A stretch of DNA of 64,000 nt from CAWGUU01 sp963825765 (lineage in GTDB: Bacteria > Actinomycetota > Acidimicrobiia > Acidimicrobiales > AC-14): NCBI GenBank assembly GCA_963825765.1, contig CAWGUU010000004.1, forward strand, positions 1 to 64,000, given 5' to 3'. The position numbers were made by a program, and so were the translations under genes. The first letter of the stretch is position 1, and the number at the start of each line of letters is the position of its first letter. A model generated the notes under the pieces. It was not told the DNA's origin. It searched no databases and worked only from the letters and a program-made list of their open reading frames with translations. This document shows, piece after piece, positions 32,812 to 45,875 of this stretch.

Positions 32812-33684
32812 TCAGAGGAACTGCTGGGGATCCCGGGCGGTGCCGTCGACGTGGACCTCGAAGTGGAGGTGGGACCCGGTGCACGATCCGGTGCAGCCCA
32901 TCAGGCCGATGACCTCGCCCCGGGCGACGGGCCCGCCCGTCACCGTCTGCTCGCTGAGGTGGGCGTACCACGTCACCACGCCGTGCCCGTGGTCGACGAC
33001 GGTGCAGATGCCGTAGCCGGAACCGCACGACGTGTCGACGACGGTGCCCGACCGGGCGGCGAGGATCGGATCGCCTTCCTCGCCGTCGATGTCGAGGCCC
33101 TTGTGGTCGTGATCGCCGTCCATGCCGAACCCGCGCATCAGCTGGCCGGGGACCGGCCGGAGCATCGCTGCAGGCTCGGGCTCCGGCTCCTGTACTGGCT
33201 CCGGTACCGGCACGATCGCGGGGATCGTCACGGGGATGGCGGCGACGAGCGCCGCCGACCCCGGTGGGACGAACGGGAGCGGTGTTGGCGTCACCAGCGG
33301 GAGCGGCAGCGGCGGCAGCTCAACGACGAGGCGGTCGAGGAAGGCGAGGAGGGCGTCGATCTCGGAGGGGGCCGGCGCCGGCGCAGGCAGCTCGGATGGC
33401 GCCGGCGCTGACGGTACGGGTTGTGCAGGCAGTCCGGAGGGCGCCGGCACTGACGGTACGGGTTGTGCAGGCAGGCCGGGCTGTGTGTGCAGGCCGGGTT
33501 GTGCAGGCAGCCCGATTTGTGCGGGCGGTGCAGCCTCCGGCGCCGCCCCGTCGGATTCCCCCGGCGCTTCTGTCGCCTGGGCATGAAGTGTCGGCGGCAC
33601 GGCCATTGCGGTAGCCGTCAGCAGCATGCCGGCGGCCAAGAACAGGGCCGCGTGGCGTGAACGAAGTCGTTCCCCCCCGGGCAT
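32812..33684 (-). CDS. M23-family metallopeptidase, secreted
   Basis: A 290-aa protein with a signal sequence (AALFLAAGMLLTATAMAVPP) and a long Pro/Ala/Gln-rich spacer containing near-repeats of GLPAQPVPS and APAPS. The C-terminal LytM/M23 domain has zinc ligands in DHKGLDIDG and HLHFEVH. It probably cleaves or remodels peptidoglycan peptides outside the membrane. ATG 33684 is preferred; a TTG three codons earlier is possible. Confidence 0.88.
   Translation of the reverse strand: MPGGERLRSRHAALFLAAGMLLTATAMAVPPTLHAQATEAPGESDGAAPEAAPPAQIGLPAQPGLHTQPGLPAQPVPSVPAPSGLPAQPVPSAPAPSELPAPAPAPSEIDALLAFLDRLVVELPPLPLPLVTPTPLPFVPPGSAALVAAIPVTIPAIVPVPEPVQEPEPEPAAMLRPVPGQLMRGFGMDGDHDHKGLDIDGEEGDPILAARSGTVVDTSCGSGYGICTVVDHGHGVVTWYAHLSEQTVTGGPVARGEVIGLMGCTGSCTGSHLHFEVHVDGTARDPQQFL
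33401..33520. repeat. Tandem minisatellite in the M23 spacer
   Basis: Units of about 42 bp containing TGACGGTACGGGTTGTGCAG occur twice, followed by shorter derivatives (GGGCTGTGTGTGCAGGCC, GGGTTGTGCAGGCAGCCC). They encode the Pro/Gln repeats of the peptidase linker and invite slippage. Confidence 0.7.
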
Positions 33685-33744
33685 GGCGGGCAACGGTAGG
33701 AGTCACCGCGCCAACAATCAAGTTTTCCCTTATCCGAGGAGGGG

Positions 33745-36240
<2,496 letters not shown>

Positions 36241-36267
36241 GTGTCTCCGCTCTCACCTCGTAACAAA

Positions 36268-36288
36268 GTTGAGTGTACCCGTATCAAC
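36268..36288. promoter_or_regulatory. HAIR-like HspR operator upstream of clpB
   Basis: The sequence reads GTTGAGT-N7-TATCAAC, close to the HspR-associated inverted repeat CTTGAGT-N7-ACTCAAG and itself an imperfect palindrome. It lies 28 bp before the clpB start. hspR is encoded 3.5 kb away. Confidence 0.8.
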
Positions 36289-36360
36289 ATTGGCAGGGCG
36301 GTGAGACATTCCCCTGGCGCCGCCGGGCAGCGGCCGCAACGGCGGAGAAGAACGCGCAGC

Positions 36361-39300
36361 TCAGCCCGCGGTGGGGCGCTTGCGTCGGCCACTCCGCCGG
36401 TTCCGGGGCCGCTTGCGGGGCGGGCCCGCCGGGGCGCCGGCGCCGGTGGAGGCAACTTCGCCGTCGCCGCCGCCCTCACCGCCATCGCCAGCGTCGCCGC
36501 CGTCGACCACGTCCCATTCCTGGTCGTCGTGGCCGGCGTCGTGGCCGCTGTCGTGGACACCGGCATCCTGGTCGTCGCCAGTGTCGTCGGCATGGGAGTC
36601 GTCGGCGTGCACCGCCTCGATCGCGTCGTCACTCTGCTCCGACGCCTCCGCCCCGTTGCGGCCGGGGGCGGCGTCGGCCGGTTCCACCGACCTCGGTCTC
36701 GGCCCCACGGCGTACGGGCTGGGCCCGGGGGAAGCGCCGAGGTCGCCGGCGAGGAGGTCGGTGAGCAGGATGTCGTCGTCCCAGGGCGGCGTCACCGGCG
36801 GCGGCCCGGCGTCGCCCGACGGGTCGGACGGCGGGGCGGGCGGAGGACCGATGAGCACGTCCTCGGTGTTGTCGCGTATCGCCCACTCGTCGTCCTCCAG
36901 ACCGGCCGACAGCGAGGACGGGGGCAGGTCCTCGGGGAAGAGGTCCCAGAACGACAGGTCCTCCAGCGGGGCGCGGGGCGGCGGGGTTCCCCCTTGGTCC
37001 GTGCCGGCCCACTCCTCGAGGAGGTCGGGAACGGCGAGGGTGGCGGGCGTGCCGGGGGGCGGGTCCTCCGACCCGGCTGGCGGCGGTGGGGAGCCGGCCG
37101 TAGCGGGGACCAGCGGAGAGGGGAGGGTGGGCGGGGGCAGGACCGGGGACAGCTGCGTCTCGTCGCCGTCGTCGTCTTCTCGCGCCCCGCCGGCGAAGAC
37201 GTCGTCGCTCGAGTCGTCGTCCAGGACACGCACGCCGCCGCCCCACTGCGGTTCCGGCGACGTGGGCGTGACGGTGTCGGGCTCGCCGTCGCCACTGGCG
37301 CGGGCCGCCGACCGGCGCCTGAGGAAGGCGGTCTGGATGACGGCGATGAGGAAGAGCCCGGCGGTGGTGGCCACGAGGATGCGGACCCTCCGTTCGTGGC
37401 TGCCGGAGCCGCCGACCGCGGCCGGGGCCGGGGCTGCGGCATCGACCCCCTCGGCCTGGGACATGTGGGTCACGAAGGCGTCGGCGGTGGTGCCCGACCG
37501 CGCCGGCTGGAGCGGGCTGGCGGTGGGGAAGTCCGACGAGCCGGTGGAGCCGACCATCACGGGGGTGCTGCCGGCCATGGCCACGCCGGCGGCGGAGTCG
37601 TCGTCCTTGCCGCCCAGGTAGGTCGACGTGGCGAGCGATGAGCCGGCGGCGTTGAGGGTGCTGAGGAAGGCGTCGGTGACGCCACCCCCCTTGACGCCCT
37701 GAAGCGGCCGGGCGGTGGGGAAGTTCGACGAGGCGGTGGAGCCCACCACCGTGGCATTGCCGCCGCGGTCGACGGCGATGGCGGTGCCGGAGTCGGTGCC
37801 GCCGCCACCGAGGTAGGTCGAGTACACCAGCGCCGACCCGCCCGGGTTGATCTTGCTCACGAAGGCGTCGGTGTCGGCGTCCTTCCGACCCTGGATCGGG
37901 TTGGCGACGGGGAAGTTCGGCGAGTTGGTGTTGCCGGTGACGAAGGCGGCGCCGTCACCGTCCACCGCGATGGCGGTGCCCTGGTCGGTGTCGCTGCCGC
38001 CGAGGAACGTGGAGTACACGAGGTTGGTGCCGGCAGGGTCGAGCTTCGACACGAAGGCGTCGGCGAAGCTGCCCCCGACGCCGCTGGCGGTGCCGCCGGC
38101 GCCGGCCTGGAGCGGGCGGGCGGTGGGGAAGCCGGGCGACCGGGTGTCTCCGGTGACGTAGGCGTTGCCGCCCAGGTCGGTGGCGACGTCGAGGCCGTGG
38201 TCGTCGTTGCTGCCGCCCAACCGGGTCGAGTAGGCGAACAAGTTCCCTCCCGACGCCACCTTGGTGACGAAGGCGTCGACGTCCTCGGGCCGGGGCGGGG
38301 TGGCCTGCAGGGGGTTCACCGCCGGGAACTCGACCGAGTTGGTCGATCCCGTCACGATCGCCTCGCCCGAGCTGACGATGGTGATGGCGCGGGCGGCGTC
38401 GGTCTCCTTGCCGCCGAGGTACGTGGCATAGGTGAGGGCGTCGCCGCCCGGGTTGATCTTGGCCACGAAGGCGTCGCTGGGGCCGCCGCCGTAGATCTCC
38501 TGGGCCGCGGGGGTGGTCTTGGGGAAGTCCTGCGACTCGGTGAGCCCGGCGACGAAGACGCTGCCGTCGCCGCCGACGACGATGCCCGACGCCGCGTCGC
38601 GGGCGTTGCCGCCGAGGAAGGTCGAGTAGAGAAGGGTGTTGCCCTCGGGGTTGTACTTCGTCACGAAGGCATCGGACTTGCCGGTCGACCCGTCGCGGTT
38701 CAGCGTGGGCTGGAGGGGCTTGGCCGTCGGGAAGTCGGTGGACTCGGTGGCGCCGACCACGTAGACGTTGCCGGCGCCGTCGACGTCGACCGCCGCCGCG
38801 CTGTCGAGACCGGTTCCGCCCAGGTAGGTGGACGTGACCAGCACAGGGTCGATGACGAGGGGCAGCCGGGAGTCGTAGTCGCCGACCGAGAAGCCGACCT
38901 GGTTGCCGCCCTTCAGCACGAACGAGCCGTCGACCGCCCGCCGTCCGTTCCCATGCTTATCGAGGGCGGGATCGTCCTGGTAGAGCACGGGCCGGGCCAG
39001 GCGGGCGTCAGTGCCGCCGGCGCCGGCCGGGCCGGTGAGCACGAGGTCGCCGGTGTCGTCCAGCGAGACGGTGCGGCCGCCGTCGATCTCGAATGTCACG
39101 ACGGCGGGGTCGGCGCCCGGGGCGACGACGAAGTCGTGCTCGAGGCGGCGCTGGTTGCCGAAGAACACCAGGTCGACGCCGGGGTAGACATCGTCGTAGG
39201 TGACCTTGCCGTAGGAGGGCACACCCGTCAGCCAGGTGGACGGGCCACCGATGAGGTAGTTGGTGCGGGTGGGGAGCGGGTCGGTGGCGGTGGGCGACGC

Positions 39301-39687
39301 CGCGGGGTCGGAGCCGACCAGGCGCAGCCGCAGGGGGGCGGCGGCGGCCTCGTCGCCTGTCGAGAGGTCGAGACCGGAGAGATCGAGCGTGGCCTCGGTC
39401 GGCGCCAGGGCGAGCCGGAAGCCGGGGCCGCGGGCGACGTAGTCGGTGGCGCCGTCGGCCTGGCCCAGGTTGGGCTCGAACGCCAGCGGCAGGCCGGCGA
39501 GGGCGTCGACCGCCTGGGCCGCGCTCGGGGCTGCTGCTGCTGCTGGTGTCGTCGCCGTCGCCGGATGCGCCTCGCCGGAGCCAGGGGCGCGCGTCGTCGC
39601 CATCCAGCCAGGCAGCGTTGCCAGGAGGACGGTCAGGCCGAGGAGCGCCAGGACAGGAGCGGCGTTACGCCTGCGCATCTCCACCAT
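36361..39687 (-). CDS. SBBP-repeat beta-propeller protein, membrane-anchored
   Basis: About 1108 aa. An N-terminal hydrophobic segment (VLALLGLTVLLATLPGWMA) leads to a domain typical of SBBP proteins (FEPNLGQADGATDYVARG). Seven repeats of the SBBP type follow, each with a (S/A)T(Y/F/R)LGG element, AxxVDGxGNxxVxGxT and FPTAxPLQ. Seven units suit a seven-bladed propeller. Then come a transmembrane helix (ILVATTAGLFLIAVIQTAFL) and a long Pro/acidic tail ending in a basic patch (PRKRPRNRRSGRRKRP). The start is uncertain (ATG 39687 or 39678). It lies between clpB and hspR with no obvious stress function. Confidence 0.85.
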   Translation of the reverse strand: MVEMRRRNAAPVLALLGLTVLLATLPGWMATTRAPGSGEAHPATATTPAAAAAPSAAQAVDALAGLPLAFEPNLGQADGATDYVARGPGFRLALAPTEATLDLSGLDLSTGDEAAAAPLRLRLVGSDPAASPTATDPLPTRTNYLIGGPSTWLTGVPSYGKVTYDDVYPGVDLVFFGNQRRLEHDFVVAPGADPAVVTFEIDGGRTVSLDDTGDLVLTGPAGAGGTDARLARPVLYQDDPALDKHGNGRRAVDGSFVLKGGNQVGFSVGDYDSRLPLVIDPVLVTSTYLGGTGLDSAAAVDVDGAGNVYVVGATESTDFPTAKPLQPTLNRDGSTGKSDAFVTKYNPEGNTLLYSTFLGGNARDAASGIVVGGDGSVFVAGLTESQDFPKTTPAAQEIYGGGPSDAFVAKINPGGDALTYATYLGGKETDAARAITIVSSGEAIVTGSTNSVEFPAVNPLQATPPRPEDVDAFVTKVASGGNLFAYSTRLGGSNDDHGLDVATDLGGNAYVTGDTRSPGFPTARPLQAGAGGTASGVGGSFADAFVSKLDPAGTNLVYSTFLGGSDTDQGTAIAVDGDGAAFVTGNTNSPNFPVANPIQGRKDADTDAFVSKINPGGSALVYSTYLGGGGTDSGTAIAVDRGGNATVVGSTASSNFPTARPLQGVKGGGVTDAFLSTLNAAGSSLATSTYLGGKDDDSAAGVAMAGSTPVMVGSTGSSDFPTASPLQPARSGTTADAFVTHMSQAEGVDAAAPAPAAVGGSGSHERRVRILVATTAGLFLIAVIQTAFLRRRSAARASGDGEPDTVTPTSPEPQWGGGVRVLDDDSSDDVFAGGAREDDDGDETQLSPVLPPPTLPSPLVPATAGSPPPPAGSEDPPPGTPATLAVPDLLEEWAGTDQGGTPPPRAPLEDLSFWDLFPEDLPPSSLSAGLEDDEWAIRDNTEDVLIGPPPAPPSDPSGDAGPPPVTPPWDDDILLTDLLAGDLGASPGPSPYAVGPRPRSVEPADAAPGRNGAEASEQSDDAIEAVHADDSHADDTGDDQDAGVHDSGHDAGHDDQEWDVVDGGDAGDGGEGGGDGEVASTGAGAPAGPPRKRPRNRRSGRRKRPTAG

Positions 39688-39745
39688 CCTGGCCCATACG
39701 CAGGCCTGTTGACAGGCACGCCGCGCCAGGGCGCCGCCCGTGCGC

Positions 39746-40114
39746 TCAGCGACGCCGGAACGGGGCCGGGGTCTGGCGAACCGGGACCAGGTCGCGCCGG
39801 TACTGCCGGTGGATGCGCTCGGCGGCATCCTCGGCGTCCTTGACCGCCGCCGCCAGCTCCTTGCGCAGCCGGGCGACCTCGTCCTCCAGGTCCATGACCG
39901 CCTTGACGCCGGCCAGGTTGAGCCCGGCCGCGGTCAGCTCGTTGATCCGGCGGAGCTGCTGGATGTCGCGCTCGCTGTAGCGCCGGCTGCCGCCACCCGT
40001 GCGGGCAGGGTCGAGGAGGCCCCGGCGCTCGTAGATCCGAAGCGTCTGCGGGTGCATCCCGGCCAGCTCGGCCGCCACCGAGATGACGTAGACACCCCTC
40101 CGGGAATCAGCCAC
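39746..40114 (-). CDS. hspR: HspR heat-shock repressor (MerR family)
   Basis: A 122-aa protein with an N-terminal MerR-type helix-turn-helix (VYVISVAAELAGMHPQTLRI, then YERRGLLDPAR) and a coiled coil (MDLEDEVARLRKELAAAV). It starts at GTG 40114, 39 bp after dnaJ, as in other actinobacterial dnaK operons. HspR binds HAIR sites with DnaK as co-repressor; such sites are found before dnaK and clpB here. Confidence 0.94.
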   Translation of the reverse strand: MADSRRGVYVISVAAELAGMHPQTLRIYERRGLLDPARTGGGSRRYSERDIQQLRRINELTAAGLNLAGVKAVMDLEDEVARLRKELAAAVKDAEDAAERIHRQYRRDLVPVRQTPAPFRRR

Positions 40115-40153
40115 CTGCGAGCACCCCCGCGTCTCGGACCGAGGACATGATCA

Positions 40154-41308
40154 TCACACGCCGAGGTGGGCGCGCGGCGACTCTTTGGACGCCTCGGCCA
40201 GGGCTTCGACCGCCTCGCGCTCGGCGGCCGTCAGAGTGGTGGGCACGGCGACCTCCACGGTGACCAACAGGTCGCCCACGCCCTTGGGCGTGTCGATGCC
40301 CCTGCCGCGGACCCTGAACACGCGGCCCGACCTGGTGCCGGGCGGCACCTTGAGCACCACCGAGCCGTCGAGGGTGGGAACCGTGACCTCGGCGCCCAGG
40401 ACGGCCTCGGCGAAGGTGACGGGGACGGTGAGCAGCAGGTCGCGGTTGCGGCGGCCGAACATCCGGTGAGGAGTCACCCGCACGGTGATGAACAGGTCGC
40501 CGGCGGGACCGCCGCCGCGCCCGGGGCCGCCCTTGCCCTTCAGCTTGATGCGCTGGCCGTCGTCGACGCCGGCGGGGATGCGGACCTTGACCTGGCGAGG
40601 GCGGACCTCGGCGCCGGAGCCCAGGCAGGTGGGGCACGGCGTCTCCACGACCATCCCCCGTCCCGAGCACTGCGGGCAGGGGCGGCTGAACGAGAACAGG
40701 CCCTGGTTGTCGTCGAGGACCCCCCTGCCGCCGCAGCGGGGGCAGATCACGGGGCTGGTACCGGGCGCGGCTCCGGTGCCGTGGCAGGTGCTGCAGGTGG
40801 CCTCGCTGGTGAGGTTGACCGTGGTGGTGACGCCGCCCACCGCGTCGGCGAACGGCATGTGCAGCTCGGCCTCCAGGTCGTCGCCCCGCAGGCCGGCGGT
40901 GGCGCGTCCGGCCGCCCCAGGGCCTCCCGCCCCGCCGCCGCGCCCGCGGTTGAAGAGGTTGCCGAAGAGGTCGCCCAGGTCGTCGGAGCTGAAGGTGAAG
41001 CCGCCGGGACCCCCCGGACCGCCCGCGCCCCCGTTGCCACCGAACCCCGTGCCCCGGAAGCCGCCGGCCACGGGGCCGAGGCGGCGGACCTCGTCGTAGG
41101 CGGCCCGCTTGTCGGCGTCGGACAGCACGTCGTAGGCAGCCGACACCTGCTTGAAGCGGTCGTCGCTGCCGGGGTTGGTGTCGGGGTGGTACTTCTTGGC
41201 CAGCTTGCGGTAGGCGCGCCTGATCTCGGCCTCGGTGGCGGTCTGGGACACGCCGAGGTCCTTGTAATAGTCCTTGTCGAACCACTCGCGCTGGGGTTGG
41301 GCAGCCAT
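40154..41308 (-). CDS. dnaJ: DnaJ co-chaperone
   Basis: A 384-aa DnaJ with J domain (1-75; KDYYKDLGVSQTATEAEIRR and the HPD motif in KKYHPDTNPG), Gly/Phe-rich region, the cysteine-rich zinc domain with four CxxCxGxG repeats (CSTCHGTG, CPRCGGRG, CPQCSGRG, CPTCLGSG) and the C-terminal substrate-binding domain. It delivers substrates to DnaK and stimulates its ATPase. It lies 15 bp after grpE. Confidence 0.96.
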   Translation of the reverse strand: MAAQPQREWFDKDYYKDLGVSQTATEAEIRRAYRKLAKKYHPDTNPGSDDRFKQVSAAYDVLSDADKRAAYDEVRRLGPVAGGFRGTGFGGNGGAGGPGGPGGFTFSSDDLGDLFGNLFNRGRGGGAGGPGAAGRATAGLRGDDLEAELHMPFADAVGGVTTTVNLTSEATCSTCHGTGAAPGTSPVICPRCGGRGVLDDNQGLFSFSRPCPQCSGRGMVVETPCPTCLGSGAEVRPRQVKVRIPAGVDDGQRIKLKGKGGPGRGGGPAGDLFITVRVTPHRMFGRRNRDLLLTVPVTFAEAVLGAEVTVPTLDGSVVLKVPPGTRSGRVFRVRGRGIDTPKGVGDLLVTVEVAVPTTLTAAEREAVEALAEASKESPRAHLGV

Positions 41309-41323
41309 CGTCGCCCTTGGGGC

Positions 41324-41880
41324 TTAGCCCCGGACCTTGACCATGGCCGGGCGCAGGAGCCGGCCCCTCCAGCGGTACCCCGGTCGGAGCACGGCTGAGA
41401 CGGTGGGCCCCCCGTCGCCGTCCTCGTGGGCCACGGCGTCGGCCTCGTTGGGGTCGAAGGGCCGGCCCATCGGGTCGATGCGCTCCAGGCCCTCCTTCTG
41501 CAGGGTGGTCACCAGGTGGATGCCGACCTGCTCGAAGCCCTCGCCGTGGGAGCTGGCGCCGTCGAGCACGTCGAGGACGCCGAGCAGCTTCTCCACCAGG
41601 TCCCCGGCCGCCCGCTCCAGGTGCTCGGACTGCTGCTTGAGCATGCGCTTGCGGTAGTTGTCGAAGTCGGCCCGCGTGCGCAGGAGCTGGTCGAGGTAGT
41701 CGTTGCGCTCCATCTGCAGGCGGTCGAGGTCGGAGATGACCTGCTCGGCCGCCGATTCCTCGTTCAGGCCGAGGTCGGCCTCGGCGGGGGCGGTGTCGAG
41801 GTCGCCGTCGGGCACGACCGACTCAACCTCCGGAGCGGTCTCCGGCGGCTGAGTGGTCGTGTCCGTGTCCTGCTGCTCGC

Positions 41881-41884
<4 letters not shown>
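41324..41884 (-). CDS. grpE: GrpE nucleotide-exchange factor
   Basis: A 186-aa GrpE. An acidic N-terminus precedes a long coiled coil (LQMERNDYLDQLLRTRADFD, then NYRKRM). The C-terminal beta-wing has GVHLV/GIHLVTTL-type sequence and the motif VLRPGYRWRGRLLRPAMVKV. It starts at GTG 41884, overlapping the dnaK stop by 4 bp. It releases ADP from DnaK. Confidence 0.95.
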
Positions 41885-43761
<1,877 letters not shown>

Positions 43762-43805
43762 GGTTGCTTTCCTCCCGGATGATGCGGACAACAGACAGTA
43801 GCAAA

Positions 43806-43841
43806 CTTGAGTCTGCGTGTATCAAGTCTGCCACTATCAAG
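43806..43841. promoter_or_regulatory. HAIR operator upstream of dnaK plus extra half-site
   Basis: CTTGAGT-N7-TATCAAG (43806-43826) matches the left half of the HspR-associated inverted repeat consensus exactly and most of the right. A further TATCAAG half-site lies at 43835-43841. HspR-DnaK should bind here to repress the dnaK operon. Confidence 0.88.
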
Positions 43842-43897
43842 GTCGCGGGGCTGTTCCCTATTCCCCGCGAGCGCTCAGGATGTCATGCTTCCCGCCG

Positions 43898-44137
43898 ATG
43901 GCGAACGCACGGGTCAAGCTCACCTTTCCCGAGCACCTCATCAAGCAGCCCCTCCTCGGCCGCCTGGTGCGGGAGTTCGACGTGCTGCCCAACATACGGC
44001 GGGCCAACGTGGAGGACACCGTCGGCTGGATCGTCTGCGAGCTCACCGGCGAGGACGCGGCCGTCGAGAAGGCCCTGGCCTGGCTGGCCGACGCAGGCGT
44101 CCAGGTCGACCGCCTGGGCGACGTGGTCGAGTCGTAG
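43898..44137 (+). CDS. NIL-domain protein (79 aa)
   Basis: A small ACT-like NIL domain: ARVKLTFPEHLIKQPLLGRL, then VREFDVLPNIRRANVEDTVGW, VCELTGEDAAVEKALAWL and GVQVDRLGD. NIL domains normally form the C-terminus of the methionine importer ATPase MetN; free-standing versions occur near Fe-S or sulfur-metabolism genes. It is divergent from dnaK. No metN or similar neighbour is present, so its role is unknown. Confidence 0.8.
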   Translation: MANARVKLTFPEHLIKQPLLGRLVREFDVLPNIRRANVEDTVGWIVCELTGEDAAVEKALAWLADAGVQVDRLGDVVES

Positions 44138-44158
44138 GGCCCGGCGCCCTCCCTTCGC

Positions 44159-44210
44159 GGAACTGGTGACGCCAAACCGCGCCAGGCGCGGTCCTGCGTC
44201 ACCGATTCGC
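44159..44210. repeat. CCGAACTGG palindrome family, copy
   Basis: GGAACTGGTGACGC...GCGTCACCGATTCGCC encloses the short perfect hairpin CCGCGCC-A-GGCGCGG. The core from AACTGG to GCGTCACC is identical to the neighbouring copy at 44240, with the outer right arm diverged. Confidence 0.8.
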
Positions 44211-44239
44211 CGGCTACGGCACCCCCCGCCCCCCGGCCA

Positions 44240-44292
44240 CCGAACTGGTGACGCCAAACCGCGCCAGGCGCGGTCCTGCGTCACCAGTTCGG
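44240..44292. repeat. CCGAACTGG palindrome family, best copy
   Basis: The outer arms CCGAACTGGTGACGC and GCGTCACCAGTTCGG are perfectly complementary, and the inner CCGCGCC-A-GGCGCGG is a second perfect hairpin, so the element is a nearly continuous 53-bp palindrome. It lies 30 bp after another copy, between the NIL and AbiEi-DUF559 genes. Confidence 0.85.
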
Positions 44293-44343
44293 AGGGGGTG
44301 CGGTACCGCGCAGACTGTCTCAGGCCGCTGACAAGATCATGAG

Positions 44344-45285
44344 ATGGAACGAGACATCGCAGAGCTGGCCGAAACGCAACACGCACTCGTGACGCATCGG
44401 CAGCTCGTCGAACGTGGACACTCCGCCGACGCCATCTGGCGTTGGCGCCAAGCCGGCGCACTGGAAACGGTGGCCAAGGGCGTCTACCGGGTGCCCGGTT
44501 CGCCTCGCACCTGGGAGCAGCGGCTGTGCGGGCTGGTGCTGGCGTCGGCACCGATCGCGGCGGCCTCCCACCGCTCCGCCGCCGCGCTTCTCGGCGTCCC
44601 GGGCTTCGAGCGCAAGGGCGTCGTCGAGGCGGTCACACCCCGGCCCCGGCGCCACCGGGACCCGTACGCGATCGCCCACCGGTGGCGGGTGCTCCCCGCC
44701 GATCACATCACCGTCGTCGAGGGCATCGCCTGCACCCGGGTGCCACGCACGCTCGTCGACCTGGCCGGCGTCCTTCACCCCGGCCGCACCGAGCGCGCCG
44801 TGGACAACGCACTGGCAATGGGCATCGTCACCGTGGCCGCCCTCGCAGAGGTGTTCGACGAACTGGCCCAGCGCGGCCGCAAGGGGATCGCGGTGATGCG
44901 CGCCATCCTCGACGACCGGTCCGACGGCTACGTGCCCGTCGAAAGCGAGCTCGAAGCCCGGTTCGTCGATATCGTCCGCACCGCAGGACTGCCCGAGCCG
45001 ATCCGCCAGATGAACGTCGGAGACGAGTCGGACTGGATCGGCAGGGTCGATTTCGCATACCCGGCGGCGAACCTGCTCGTCGAGCTGGACGGAAAGCGCC
45101 ACCATTCCGCCAAGCTCGATCTGGAGGCCGATCGGAGACGTGACGCCCGGCTGTCGCAGGCGGGTTGGCGGACGGTGAGGATCCACTGGGACGAGGTCGT
45201 CGACCACCCGGACCAGGTCGTCAACCTGATCGGTCGTCTCCTCGACGACGCTGTCGGGCGACGCGTCGCCGACCCGGCCGCCTGA
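44344..45285 (+). CDS. AbiEi-type antitoxin domain fused to DUF559 endonuclease-like domain
   Basis: A 313-aa protein. The N-terminus (about 1-60) is the winged-helix AbiEi-like domain: ETQHALVTHRQLVERGHS, then WRWRQAGALETVAKGVYRVP. The C-terminal third is DUF559, a very-short-patch-repair-like nuclease fold: RVDFAYPAANLLVELDGKRH, RRRDARLSQAGWRTVRIHW. This architecture is common in actinobacteria, usually without an AbiEii toxin beside it, and none is seen here. It is flanked on both sides by palindromic repeats, 51 bp before and 7 bp after. Function unproven. Confidence 0.82.
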   Translation: MERDIAELAETQHALVTHRQLVERGHSADAIWRWRQAGALETVAKGVYRVPGSPRTWEQRLCGLVLASAPIAAASHRSAAALLGVPGFERKGVVEAVTPRPRRHRDPYAIAHRWRVLPADHITVVEGIACTRVPRTLVDLAGVLHPGRTERAVDNALAMGIVTVAALAEVFDELAQRGRKGIAVMRAILDDRSDGYVPVESELEARFVDIVRTAGLPEPIRQMNVGDESDWIGRVDFAYPAANLLVELDGKRHHSAKLDLEADRRRDARLSQAGWRTVRIHWDEVVDHPDQVVNLIGRLLDDAVGRRVADPAA

Positions 45286-45292
45286 CCCCTGG

Positions 45293-45345
45293 CGCAACTG
45301 GTGACACGCAACCACGCAGGGCGCGGTCCTGTGTCACCGGTTGGA
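45293..45345. repeat. CCGAACTGG palindrome family, diverged copy
   Basis: GCGCAACTGGTGACACGC and GTGTCACCGGTTG form the outer arms and GGGCGCGGTCCT is kept inside. It lies between the AbiEi-DUF559 stop and the DUF427 stop, so between convergent genes. Confidence 0.75.
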
Positions 45346-45357
45346 GATCGTCTGCCT

Positions 45358-45855
45358 CTACCAGCCCATGGTGCCGGGGTCGCCCTTGAACGGACCGACG
45401 ACCCTGGTCGTGACCCAGCCGCCGTAGAAGTCGCCCGGTTGGGCGGCGGCGATCTCCCCGTCGAGCAGGCACTCGACCTTGGCGGGGAAGAAGGCCACGT
45501 AGCCGGCCATCGGCTCGTAGCCGGGCTCGGGGTGCTCGTAGGACCACGCCGCCCCCTTGGCCCGCTTCTCGCCCACGACCACGTCGTAGTAGGTGGCCAG
45601 GCCCTTGTACTCGCACACCGACGACCGGCCGGTGGCGACGAGCTCGGCGCCGTCGACCGCCTCGCGAGGGAAGTAGTACACGGGCGGGTGGCTGGTCTCG
45701 AGCACGCGCATGGGCTTGTCGGTGTAGGCGATCGACTCCTCGGCGAAAAACACCTCGATCTCGTCCTCGACGGTCTCCAGCCGGGGCGGCCGGGGGTAGT
45801 CCCAGGCGGACTCCTGCCCTGGGCCGGGCTTGATCGGTGTGGGCTTGGGTCGCAT
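45358..45855 (-). CDS. DUF427 protein
   Basis: A 165-aa protein of the DUF427 family: GQESAWDYPRPPRLE, VLETSHPPVYYFPREAV, VCEYKGLATYYDVVV, PMAGYVAFFPAKVECLLDG and the C-terminal FYGGWVTTRVVGPFKG. The family has a small beta-barrel-like fold and no firmly assigned reaction. Its ATG is only 20 bp from the divergent GTG of the next gene, and no ribosome site is evident, so the transcript may be leaderless. Confidence 0.85.
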   Translation of the reverse strand: MRPKPTPIKPGPGQESAWDYPRPPRLETVEDEIEVFFAEESIAYTDKPMRVLETSHPPVYYFPREAVDGAELVATGRSSVCEYKGLATYYDVVVGEKRAKGAAWSYEHPEPGYEPMAGYVAFFPAKVECLLDGEIAAAQPGDFYGGWVTTRVVGPFKGDPGTMGW

Positions 45856-45875
45856 CAGGCGCAAGGATTGGCGAT

